Shown here piece by piece: positions 7,447 through 14,356 of a stretch of DNA of 64,000 nt; the stretch's first letter is position 1, and each line of letters starts with the position of its first letter. The translations under genes and the position numbers were made by a program. The stretch is from the NCBI GenBank assembly GCA_037130845.1, contig JBAXSE010000002.1:40547-104546 (forward strand), given 5' to 3'. This DNA is from 1-14-0-10-37-14 sp037130845. Lineage in GTDB: Bacteria > Patescibacteriota > Patescibacteriia > Patescibacteriales > Patescibacteriaceae. The notes beneath the pieces were generated by a model. The model saw only the letters and a list, made by a program, of their open reading frames with translations. It had not been told where the DNA came from and searched no databases.

Positions 7447-9126
7447 TTAAGTTTTGGTTGATCTAAACACCTCTTCGATTGTTGTAACGCCGGCCAAAGC
7501 CTTCTTTAATCCGTCTTGCTGCATAGTGCGCATCCCCGCCTTGACGGCAGCCTTTTCTATAATATCCGCAGAAGCTTTTTGATTGATTAATTGGCGTATC
7601 TCGTCATTAATTTCCATTACTTCAAAAATGCCGGTGCGGCCGGCATAGCCGGTATTGCCACAGCTGGAACAACCGGCGCCTTGATAAACCGTCAGCTTGG
7701 AAAAGTCCTTGCGCTTACTGACGCTAGCCAAGGCGGCAGCCAAATTTTTGTCCGCAGACAACAGGACCTGCACTTTTTTGTCCAAAGCTACGCTAGCCTT
7801 GCAACGATCACAGATCTTGCGCACCAAACGTTGCGCCACTACCACATTAGCCGAACTAGCCACCAAAAATGGCTCCAGTCCCATATCAAACAAGCGAGGA
7901 AAAGTGGTGCCGGCATTATTGGCATGCAGGGTTGACAGCAACAAGTGTCCGGTCATGGCAATATTTACCGCAATGCTAGCCGTTTCTGCATCACGGATTT
8001 CTCCAACCATAATAATATCCGGATCTTGGCGAACCAGACTGCGCAAGCCCGTAGCGAAAGTCAGATTTTTCTTGGCATTTACTTGGGTCTGTTGCACATG
8101 CTCCATTTGATATTCTACCGGATCTTCAATTGTCATAATATTTACATCCGGCTGGTTGACGATCTGCAACAAGGCATAAAGGCTGGTAGTCTTGCCGGAA
8201 CCGGTCGGACCAACCGCCAAGATCATGCCATAAGGCTTTTCGGCCGCACGCCGCACCTTATCCATGTCATCGGTATCTAAGCCCAGGTCTTCCAGATTAA
8301 AGCGCCGCGAATGTTCGGCCAAAAGACGCATGACAATATTCTCGCCCTCCGTAATCGGCAAGATGGACAAACGAACATCAAACTGAGCGTCCTTCTTGTG
8401 ATAGCTAAAACGGCCATCCTGCGCCGCCTGATGCTCATCAGTGCGCAGCTTCGCCATAATCTTCAAGCGAAAGGCTACTTTCTCATGCAGCTCCTTGGGG
8501 TAGCCGAACACTTCTTGCAATGAGCCATCTACGCGGTAACGCACAGCCACTTGCTTATCCATCGGCTCTAAATGAATATCGGAAGCGCGGTTATCATTGG
8601 CATACTCCAACAAATAATCAACAAAGCGGACAATATTGTCCTCAGTCTTATTGCCGGCTTTGATGGCGGCTATAACTTCGTCCAACTGTTTAGTGAAGTC
8701 TTTTTTATAAAAACGAAAAGCATCTTCCATGGCGAAAGGAGTGGCGTAATAAGGCTCTACTTCCAAGCTGGCTGTTTTTTCTAACAATCGGAAAAATTCA
8801 TAATTATCAGGATTGGTCGTAGCCAGCTTAAGAACATTATCTTGATGCTCAAAAACAATGGCCTTTTGCGCCTTAGCAACCTCAAAAGGAATCAAGGCAA
8901 GCAGCTCATCGCTAATCTTGTTTTTAAATAAATCGATATAGCGCCAACCGAAACGATTGGCGATCAATTGCCCGAGATGTTGATCTGGAATAATCCCCTT
9001 TTCCACTAAAATAACTTCCGGCTCCACACTGCGACTGACAGATTCGGCAACCAGCTCGTCAAATTTAGCTCCTTTAAGATATCCTTCCTCGATCAGTAAT
9101 TTTTTTAGCTCCTTTATGTCCACCAT
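7447..9126 (-). CDS. pilB: Pilus assembly ATPase (PilB/GspE family)
   Basis: 559 residues. The N-terminal MshEN-type domain spans roughly 1-150. The catalytic core has a Walker A (GPTGSGKTTSLYALL, about 306), an Asp box (TIEDPVEYQ, about 333), a Walker B (RQDPDIIMVGEIRDAET, about 364) and a His box (GHLLLSTLHANN, about 393). A four-cysteine zinc site follows (CDRC, about 439, and CSSCGNTGYAGRTG, about 488). All residues needed for ATP-driven pilus extension are present. An AGGAGG site sits immediately before the start. The ATG at 9126 is only 2-3 bases away, and the adjacent in-frame GTG at 9123 has better spacing, so either may be used. No retraction ATPase (PilT) is in the window. Confidence 0.95.
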   Translation of the reverse strand: MVDIKELKKLLIEEGYLKGAKFDELVAESVSRSVEPEVILVEKGIIPDQHLGQLIANRFGWRYIDLFKNKISDELLALIPFEVAKAQKAIVFEHQDNVLKLATTNPDNYEFFRLLEKTASLEVEPYYATPFAMEDAFRFYKKDFTKQLDEVIAAIKAGNKTEDNIVRFVDYLLEYANDNRASDIHLEPMDKQVAVRYRVDGSLQEVFGYPKELHEKVAFRLKIMAKLRTDEHQAAQDGRFSYHKKDAQFDVRLSILPITEGENIVMRLLAEHSRRFNLEDLGLDTDDMDKVRRAAEKPYGMILAVGPTGSGKTTSLYALLQIVNQPDVNIMTIEDPVEYQMEHVQQTQVNAKKNLTFATGLRSLVRQDPDIIMVGEIRDAETASIAVNIAMTGHLLLSTLHANNAGTTFPRLFDMGLEPFLVASSANVVVAQRLVRKICDRCKASVALDKKVQVLLSADKNLAAALASVSKRKDFSKLTVYQGAGCSSCGNTGYAGRTGIFEVMEINDEIRQLINQKASADIIEKAAVKAGMRTMQQDGLKKALAGVTTIEEVFRSTKT

Positions 9127-9135
9127 AGCCTCCTT

Positions 9136-9507
9136 TTACAAATGGCTTTTAATTTTTTCGATAATCTCTTTAAGCGAATAATTGCTCTTAACCAAATAAT
9201 CTACCGCGCCTAAAGTTTTTGCCTTTTCCACATCAGAATTTTGGCCCAGATTAGACACGACGATTACCGGAATCTTGGCATACTTAGGCTCCTTGGAAAT
9301 ATCAGTCAACACCTCAAAGCCATTCTTAACCGGCATAATCAAATCGAGCAATATAATATCAGGCAGAAATTCCTTGATTTTAGGCAAAACCTGCTCCCCG
9401 TCAGCTACCACGGCTACTTCGAATCCGGCGCGCATTAAACCGTCATGATAGGCTTTGCTGATGAATTTATCATCTTCGGCTAACAAAATTTTTGTTTTAG
9501 TTGTCAT
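9136..9507 (-). CDS. Single-domain response regulator (receiver only)
   Basis: 123 residues from the ATG at 9507. A longer frame exists upstream, but its first 20 residues are not receiver-like. This is a complete CheY-like fold: acidic pair in LLAEDDKF, phospho-acceptor Asp in DIILLDLIMPVKNG, the Thr/Ser switch position in VVSNLG and the conserved Lys in DYLVKSNYS. There is no output domain, so it acts by protein-protein contact. It lies between pilB and the PAS-HisKA gene, in the same direction, and is a close relative of the receiver at 45722-46093. The likely target is the pilus motor or its assembly; that is inferred from context. Confidence 0.92.
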   Translation of the reverse strand: MTTKTKILLAEDDKFISKAYHDGLMRAGFEVAVVADGEQVLPKIKEFLPDIILLDLIMPVKNGFEVLTDISKEPKYAKIPVIVVSNLGQNSDVEKAKTLGAVDYLVKSNYSLKEIIEKIKSHL

Positions 9508-9616
9508 ATGTTTATAGTTATGCCCCTCCGCGAATTTAATCCTAATATAGAACTTAAAATTAAACAAAGATTATTAAGCGCTTTTTATTGTTTCAGTATA
9601 CCACACGCGCCGCCAA

Positions 9617-10198
9617 TCAAGTAGTTTGATCCTTGTCTGCCCGAGAAACATCAAGCAAGTCATTTAACAGGCTAATCAAGCGAATAGTAGAGTCTGACAA
9701 ATCTTGCAAATAACTGCGTTGTAATTTATTGAGCGGTCCGACGCCTTGCTCATCCAAAAGCGCTTCCGCAAACAGTCTGATAGAAGTTAATGGCGTACGA
9801 ATCTGATGGCTAACCAGAGAAACGATCTCCGCCCTCATCCTGTCTGCTTCTTTCAGCCTGGCAATATCACTTAGGATTATCACTCCGCCCACCGGCCGGC
9901 CTGCCTTATCATTAACCGGCTGCACCCAAGCTTCAAAAAAATGCTGACCGAGCATGATTTCATGATAATATGAAGATTTTCCGGTAAAAACACCTTCAAC
10001 AGCTCTGCTTAAGCTGCCTGTGGACTGACTGCTTAAAGTAAATGATGCGATAAAGTCGGGCAGCAGAATGGCTTTGTCTTGCACTAAGCCGCGGATAACA
10101 TGATTAGCAACTATCGGCGTTCGGCTTTCGTCATAAACCAAAACTCCAATCGGCAAGATCTCAATCAAATCGATATTGCATATTTGCTCCCTATCCAT
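9617..10198 (-). CDS. PAS-HisKA protein lacking the kinase ATPase domain
   Basis: 193 residues. A PAS domain (about 10-115) with the usual end VGGVIILSDIARLKEADR leads into a HisKA dimerisation domain. Its H-box SLVSHQIRTPLTSIRLF keeps the phosphorylatable His. The second helix (LNKLQRSYLQDLSDSTIRLI, then LLNDLLDVSRADK) is complete, and the protein stops with TGA. There is no HATPase_c domain, and only about 110 bases separate this stop from the next start, so it is not hidden by a simple frameshift. It cannot phosphorylate itself unless another protein supplies the ATPase. It could be a phosphotransfer or dimerisation partner for the lone receiver downstream and the STAS-like protein 4 bases upstream. 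The family assignment is firm; the function is inferred. Confidence 0.88.
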   Translation of the reverse strand: MDREQICNIDLIEILPIGVLVYDESRTPIVANHVIRGLVQDKAILLPDFIASFTLSSQSTGSLSRAVEGVFTGKSSYYHEIMLGQHFFEAWVQPVNDKAGRPVGGVIILSDIARLKEADRMRAEIVSLVSHQIRTPLTSIRLFAEALLDEQGVGPLNKLQRSYLQDLSDSTIRLISLLNDLLDVSRADKDQTT

Positions 10199-10202
10199 AT
10201 AA

Positions 10203-10595
10203 TCATCTTAGCCAATGGATGGCTCCGGCACGATCCCCGAACCATTTGACTTTATCAGCATCCTTATCACGTTGACCGCGGGTGACAACTTGCAGCAATG
10301 AACCTCCGCCAACTACCGCAACTTTGCTAATTTGTTTCTCTTTGCTCAGGCTAACGGCAGCCGCCCATAACGCGCGCGGCGGAGCGCCCGAGCCCAAAGA
10401 AGCTAAATCAACGATCATTTTTTCCTTTTTGGGACTGCGGCTAGTTGCTAAAACTAAAGCTTCGCGGCAAGCCATGGCCAAAGCGCGAACCCGCTCTTCC
10501 GGCTGGGCATCATTTCCAAATATAATAACTTCGATAATATCACGCTCATCCGGATAAACTGCAAATAGTTTTCTTAATTCGCTATCAGTCTTCAT
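10203..10595 (-). CDS. STAS/SpoIIAA-like domain protein
   Basis: 130 residues of one alpha/beta domain: MIVDLASLGSGAPPRALWAA, then a strand KVAVVGGGSLLQVV, then DKVKWFGDRAGAIHWL at the C-terminus. The pattern of a central beta strand, helix and a terminal 'FxDxxxAxxWL' element resembles SpoIIAA-like STAS proteins. It is the first gene of the pilus operon and lies 4 bases before the PAS-HisKA gene. STAS proteins usually work by switching partners, so it could be an input to the regulatory trio. Assignment rests on pattern only and is moderate; a phosphorylatable Ser cannot be named with certainty. Confidence 0.6.
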   Translation of the reverse strand: MKTDSELRKLFAVYPDERDIIEVIIFGNDAQPEERVRALAMACREALVLATSRSPKKEKMIVDLASLGSGAPPRALWAAAVSLSKEKQISKVAVVGGGSLLQVVTRGQRDKDADKVKWFGDRAGAIHWLR

Positions 10596-10647
10596 AATAA
10601 ATTTTTACACCAAAAAAATTTTTAAACCGCCCACAACTCTTGGCTTC

Positions 10648-10653
10648 ATTATA
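10648..10653 (-). promoter_or_regulatory. Candidate -10 box of the pilus operon
   Basis: TATAAT on the minus strand 52 bases before the ATG at 10595, just downstream of the terminator at 10675-10699. The -35 region is only T-rich. It is the only good promoter-like box ahead of the regulatory and pilus genes. Confidence 0.45.
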
Positions 10654-10674
10654 CCATACATTTTTTAAACAAAA

Positions 10675-10699
10675 AACCTTTGCCAATACGGCAAAGGTT
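10675..10699 (-). terminator. Terminator of the 176-residue hypothetical gene
   Basis: Perfect 10-base stem AACCTTTGCC/GGCAAAGGTT with a 5-base loop, followed on the minus strand by a run of six T. It isolates the gene at 10747-11277 from the pilus operon. Confidence 0.8.
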
Positions 10700-10746
10700 A
10701 AATGATTTATCGCTATTTACAAAGTCTTATCCAAACGGCATTAAAA

Positions 10747-11277
10747 CTACTCAATGCAGCAATCGATTGCCTTTTTTACCAGCAAGCCCAACTTGCCCAT
10801 AAAGCCTTTCTTTTCGGTATCATGTTTATTCACAGCCCCTTCATCTATTTTCTTGATATCAGTCGGCACCAACAGCTTCATATTAAGCCCCCAGAACAAT
10901 GAATAGAGCTCATAGGCCTTACGGAACATATCATAAGACTCTTCCTTGCGGCCGCGTCCCAAGGCCTTAGTGCCAACCTCCATCAATCGATAACTGGCTG
11001 CCAACAAGTGCTTAGAAATACACCATTCCTCAGCTTCCGGTTCCTTGACAATCTTCTTAAGCAATTCCTTGCGCATCTCGCGCACCTCATTGATCAAATC
11101 AAAATATTCTGTTTTGCCGGACTTGCCGCCCGAAAAGAAAAAATGCTCTTCAATGCCCACCAGATTCATAATGGCGATAGTCAGATCCTGGTCGCTGGAC
11201 AAATCCATTTTGTCCTCTTTCTTCATGGCATCGTATTTTTGGATCAATTCGTTGATTTTTTGTTCATTAGCTTCCAT
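10747..11277 (-). CDS. Hypothetical helical protein
   Basis: 176 residues, not recognised. It is soluble and strongly alpha-helical: Lys/Glu-rich throughout, with no signal peptide or membrane segment. Notable points are DQDLTIAIMNLVGIEEHFFF (about 29-48), a central helix LINEVREMRKELLKKIVKE, a TPR-like helix pair (YRLMEVGTKALGRGRKEESY and on, to AYELYSLFWG) and a Cys-Cys near the end (DCCIE). The ATG at 11277 is directly preceded by the 9-base AACTTT array. It is a single-gene unit with its own terminator. The helices would fit a small scaffold or adaptor, but no function is claimed. Confidence 0.7.
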   Translation of the reverse strand: MEANEQKINELIQKYDAMKKEDKMDLSSDQDLTIAIMNLVGIEEHFFFSGGKSGKTEYFDLINEVREMRKELLKKIVKEPEAEEWCISKHLLAASYRLMEVGTKALGRGRKEESYDMFRKAYELYSLFWGLNMKLLVPTDIKKIDEGAVNKHDTEKKGFMGKLGLLVKKAIDCCIE

Positions 11278-11285
11278 ACAATTAA

Positions 11286-11391
11286 GTTCGTAAAGTTTAT
11301 AAAGTTCTTAAAGTTTGTAAAGTTATTGGTATTGGGGATTATATTTTGTTCGTAAAGTTTATAAAGTTCTTAAAGTTTGTAAAGTTATTGG
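11286..11391. repeat. Two 44-bp direct repeats built of 9-base AAAGTT units
   Basis: An identical 44-base block occurs at 11286-11329 and again at 11348-11391. Each holds four units of AAAGTTNNN in exact 9-base steps. The blocks are 62 bases apart start to start, just upstream of the start codon of the minus-strand gene at 11277. Related arrays lie at 6238-6391, also against a start codon. A 9-base step is close to one helical turn, so this could be an iteron-like protein-binding array or a simple minisatellite. The rest of 11392-11476 is A/T-rich with no feature I can support. Confidence 0.8.
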
Positions 11392-11476
11392 ATTAAAAAA
11401 ATTTATAAAAAGCTTTTTTAATATTATTTTATCGCTTCAATAAAGACATTGCGATTTTAGTAAAATATATCAATTG

Positions 11477-11974
11477 CTATCTTGTAATTGCAAAGTAGAT
11501 CAAGCTGATGATTAGCAGGCTGCCTAGGGGGAAGACTATTTTCTCGAAAGGGAAATGGGCCTTGTTGTTATTGCGGCGTTTGACCTCCAGATACCATTCT
11601 TCGGCTGCCCAAAAGACCAAGGAGCCTGGCACGATAGCAATCACGAATTTGCTCAAAGGCCAGCCATAAAAAGGCAAGACTGAATCACCCAACATCTTCA
11701 TATAATACATCGGCACCAAGGTAATGGCATAATAGAAAATCGATGTTGCCAACCCGACATAAGGGAAAGTCCATTTTTTCTTGCCCAGCCAATCAATAGT
11801 CCAGCCGATCAGAGCCACGCTCAAACCGCCCACCCACAGGCCGACAATCGAGTCGTCGACGCCCAAAACCCTGGCGATTTCCAAGCCGGCGCCCGCGGCC
11901 ACGGCGCAAATCGGACAAAAAGCTAAAACCGGTTTAGCCGCTAACAACAATATTGCTAATAATAGTATTTGCAT
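11477..11974 (-). CDS. Membrane protein with N-terminal CPIC motif
   Basis: 165 residues from the ATG at 11974, chosen because it lies 7 bases after the upstream gene; longer frames overlap that gene. It has a signal-like first helix (MQILLLAILLLAAKPVLA) followed directly by FCPICAVAAGAG, a CxxC motif placed just outside the membrane. Four further hydrophobic helices follow, with a conserved-looking WAAEEWYLEVKRR loop. It is encoded directly after a thioredoxin-like CPHC protein, so the two probably exchange electrons or disulfides across the membrane. The family is not one I can name with certainty; it is not a canonical DsbD/CcdA or VKOR by sequence pattern. Confidence 0.7.
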   Translation of the reverse strand: MQILLLAILLLAAKPVLAFCPICAVAAGAGLEIARVLGVDDSIVGLWVGGLSVALIGWTIDWLGKKKWTFPYVGLATSIFYYAITLVPMYYMKMLGDSVLPFYGWPLSKFVIAIVPGSLVFWAAEEWYLEVKRRNNNKAHFPFEKIVFPLGSLLIISLIYFAITR

Positions 11975-11981
11975 AAATCTT

Positions 11982-12356
11982 TTACTTAAGCGCCTTGAAA
12001 TAAGCGATAATATCGATATCACCCACCAGGCACTTACCCTCTTTGGTATAGAGCACAGGAATAGTGACAGCACCCTTAATGCCGCAACTCTTGGCCCTAG
12101 CGATCAGCTCGTTCTTATTAACCGTATTTTTATAAACTTCTTTTTTATCCAACTGATAAGCGGCCGGCAGAGGGTTTGCGCTAAGATAATCTTCGACATT
12201 GGCGCAATGAGGACAACCGTCGCCATAATAAAAAATAGGGACGCCGACTGCAACTAACGGTTGTTTAGCCGTTTTATTCTTGACATCCGCCAAGACCCAG
12301 CCAACCGCCAAAATCGCCACCAAGGCCAACGCGCTCAAAAGGTATAGTTTCTTCAT
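11982..12356 (-). CDS. Membrane-anchored thioredoxin/glutaredoxin-like protein
   Basis: 124 residues. One N-terminal membrane helix (LYLLSALALVAILAVGWVLA) is followed by a thioredoxin fold with the active site FYYGDGCPHCANVEDYL and the cis-proline region AVTIPVLYTKEGKCLVG. The short length and PVLYTK-type cis-Pro loop resemble glutaredoxin-like or MerP-adjacent redox proteins. The extra cysteines (KSCGIKG and GKCLVG) may form a second pair. It is expected to face outside the cell, anchored in the membrane, and to work with the CPIC membrane protein encoded 8 bases downstream. Confidence 0.83.
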   Translation of the reverse strand: MKKLYLLSALALVAILAVGWVLADVKNKTAKQPLVAVGVPIFYYGDGCPHCANVEDYLSANPLPAAYQLDKKEVYKNTVNKNELIARAKSCGIKGAVTIPVLYTKEGKCLVGDIDIIAYFKALK

Positions 12357-12495
12357 ATTAAAAACTTCTTATATATTTAAGAATTATAAAACAAAAAACC
12401 AATTATTTCCACCCTTACAGGTTACCACACCGCCAAATAATAACAACTGTCCGCTTTTTTGCTAATTATAATACTTTTTGCCCTAAGATTAAAAA

Positions 12496-12525
12496 ATCCC
12501 TCCCCGACACGCGTCAGGAAGGGAT
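12496..12525 (-). terminator. Terminator of the TldD-like gene
   Basis: Inverted repeat ATCCCTnCCnGAC/GTCnGGnAGGGAT with a 4-base loop, followed on the minus strand by six T. It lies 9 bases after the stop of the gene at 12534. Confidence 0.75.
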
Positions 12526-12533
12526 GGCAATTA

Positions 12534-14174
12534 TCAAACAATGAAATCAGCCGGGATGTATTTATCGCGCTTAAAATCATAGATTTCGTTTTTGATTGGC
12601 GGAGAGTCAGGCACAAAATTAGCCGTCAGGAACATTTTTGGTGTTTCGGAACTGACTGGCACCCAGCCCGAGCTAGCGCCGCACAAGGAATTATTATAAT
12701 ATAGGTCAGAGCCTACCGCTTTGATATTAGCCAAAAAGTCATGCGGGGTACCGGATAAAGTACCGCCATAGACCGTTTCACGGCGTCCGTCAAAGTAAAC
12801 CTTTCGGCATTCACACAACAACATAGTAAAGGCCCCGGTATCAAGGCTGACTTCTCCGTCAGTCGAAGAAACTTCCAGATAAAAATCAAATTTCCGCTTA
12901 TTATTACAAGCATATTCCTTGATCCTCTCTTTGAGCTCTTCATCGGTCAAGCCGTCATGCGTTTCGATAATCAGATGCGAGATACGCGCTTCAGGCTGGA
13001 CAGAAACAGGCGAGCCGGTAAAGTCGACATCCACATATAATTCAGCGCGCGCATGGCCATTGGATTTTGTCTTAAGGCGAGCGGCGGAATTGCGGCTTAA
13101 CAGATAATTAGTCAACACCCCCTTTTCGCAAAGCACTGTCTTGCGAGCTCGAATGCCTTCTTGGTCGAATAGATATCCTCCCATAACGCCTTCTTTAGTC
13201 GGGTCAACCAACAAGGTCATCTGCTTCAAGATCTCATAATTTTCACTCAGATTAACCAAGTCTTTGTTCTGAAGATTCTTGAAATAGGTCGTCTGATCAT
13301 TGACAATCATGTCACCGGAATAAAGATGCCCGACTAAAGCCTCATGGATCAAGGTATGGGTGGCGCGATGGTCAAACAGGATAGGATATGACCCCGTATC
13401 CAGAAACGAGATAACGTTATTCTCCGCCAAAGAACTTACCAGCTCTTTTTGCATTTTTTTTAAGCCGCTGCTTAATTCACCATCATGCATAAAGTAAAGC
13501 GAACGAGAGATGGACAATGGATAAAGCTGAGAATTAAGATAAGCGACGTTAAACTGCAGATCCCAGCCATTGCTAGGCTCCAGTATTTTGCGGCCATCGG
13601 AATCAACAACAATGCTAATCAATTGGCGATGAGACAAGGTCGCTCTGGTGCCGGTTACCGAATCCAAGACATACATCTGCGAAGCAAAACGGCTGATGCG
13701 CTTGAGGATTTTGTCATCGATATCTTCCGGCTCAAAAATAAGGACATCTCCCAAGTAAAACTCAGGAGCTTCTTCGGATTTTTCCGAAAAACGGACATCC
13801 TTCTTTTTGACTACAAAGAAGCATCTAACGCTTTCGCTGATCATGTGATGGATATTCTGGCGCACAAAAATCTTAAGCCCTTCCGCGTTCATTGGAATAT
13901 CAGGATAAGCAAAATCAGTACGGATTGCCTTGTTCTGGTTACCGATCCAAATGCGAACCAAGAGAGATGACTCAAGCTCGGTGCGGGCGCTCTCTAAAAA
14001 CGAATTCATAAAATCAAAGCGCACTGCCTGGTGGCTTAAGACATGGAAAGAAATATCCTTGATATGATAGCCCTTGCTATCGCCATAAGGGTCTTCCATG
14101 TTGCATTCCAGTTGCTTGGCGAATGCCACTTCTTCGGCTAATATTTCAGCCAAAGCCTTATAATCATAGTTCAT
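12534..14174 (-). CDS. TldD/PmbA-family metalloprotease
   Basis: 546 residues, longer than the usual 440-480. The N-terminal domain (about 1-230) is divergent. The C-terminal domain has the zinc-site helix IHEALVGHLYSGD (about 285) and, near the end, LCGASSGWVPVSSETP, which matches the third-ligand Cys region of TldD. The first motif reads H-E-A-L-V-G-H, one residue longer than the HExxxH of Escherichia coli TldD; this was checked in the DNA. GVMGGYLFDQEGIRARKTVL and CEKGVLTNYLLSRNSA correspond to the usual 'fDdEGv.tr..lie.GvL' segment. TldD/TldE proteases mature modified peptides and trim unfolded peptides. No partner PmbA/TldE gene is nearby. A good GAGGAG ribosome site precedes the ATG. 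Confidence 0.85.
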   Translation of the reverse strand: MNYDYKALAEILAEEVAFAKQLECNMEDPYGDSKGYHIKDISFHVLSHQAVRFDFMNSFLESARTELESSLLVRIWIGNQNKAIRTDFAYPDIPMNAEGLKIFVRQNIHHMISESVRCFFVVKKKDVRFSEKSEEAPEFYLGDVLIFEPEDIDDKILKRISRFASQMYVLDSVTGTRATLSHRQLISIVVDSDGRKILEPSNGWDLQFNVAYLNSQLYPLSISRSLYFMHDGELSSGLKKMQKELVSSLAENNVISFLDTGSYPILFDHRATHTLIHEALVGHLYSGDMIVNDQTTYFKNLQNKDLVNLSENYEILKQMTLLVDPTKEGVMGGYLFDQEGIRARKTVLCEKGVLTNYLLSRNSAARLKTKSNGHARAELYVDVDFTGSPVSVQPEARISHLIIETHDGLTDEELKERIKEYACNNKRKFDFYLEVSSTDGEVSLDTGAFTMLLCECRKVYFDGRRETVYGGTLSGTPHDFLANIKAVGSDLYYNNSLCGASSGWVPVSSETPKMFLTANFVPDSPPIKNEIYDFKRDKYIPADFIV

Positions 14175-14311
14175 TATCTAACTCCTCTATATAGTTACTA
14201 AATTTCAAAGTACAGGGCTCAACCTTACTAAAATGCCCGCTATTTGTCAAACAACCAAAAAACCGTCCTAATAACAATCAATCAACGATAACCGCTTAAA
14301 AGCGAATAAAA

Positions 14312-14338
14312 AATGAACACCCTGCATGAGTGCTCATT
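14312..14338 (-). terminator. Terminator of the J-domain gene
   Basis: Stem AATGAACAC/GTGCTCATT with a 9-base loop (one mismatch), followed by TTTTTTATT on the minus strand, 19 bases after the stop codon at 14357. Confidence 0.65.
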
Positions 14339-14356
14339 TTTATAAACTTAGATAAC

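Noticed and set aside
9617..9735. TGA at the end of the HisKA gene read as Gly (code 25 of some Patescibacteria)
   Set aside because: TGA is used as an ordinary stop elsewhere (for example at 4111 in an overlap with the next start), and reading through gives no HATPase sequence.
11286..11391. Repeated blocks considered as a CRISPR array
   Set aside because: Only two 44-base blocks with an 18-base gap, internally periodic at 9 bases, and no cas genes.
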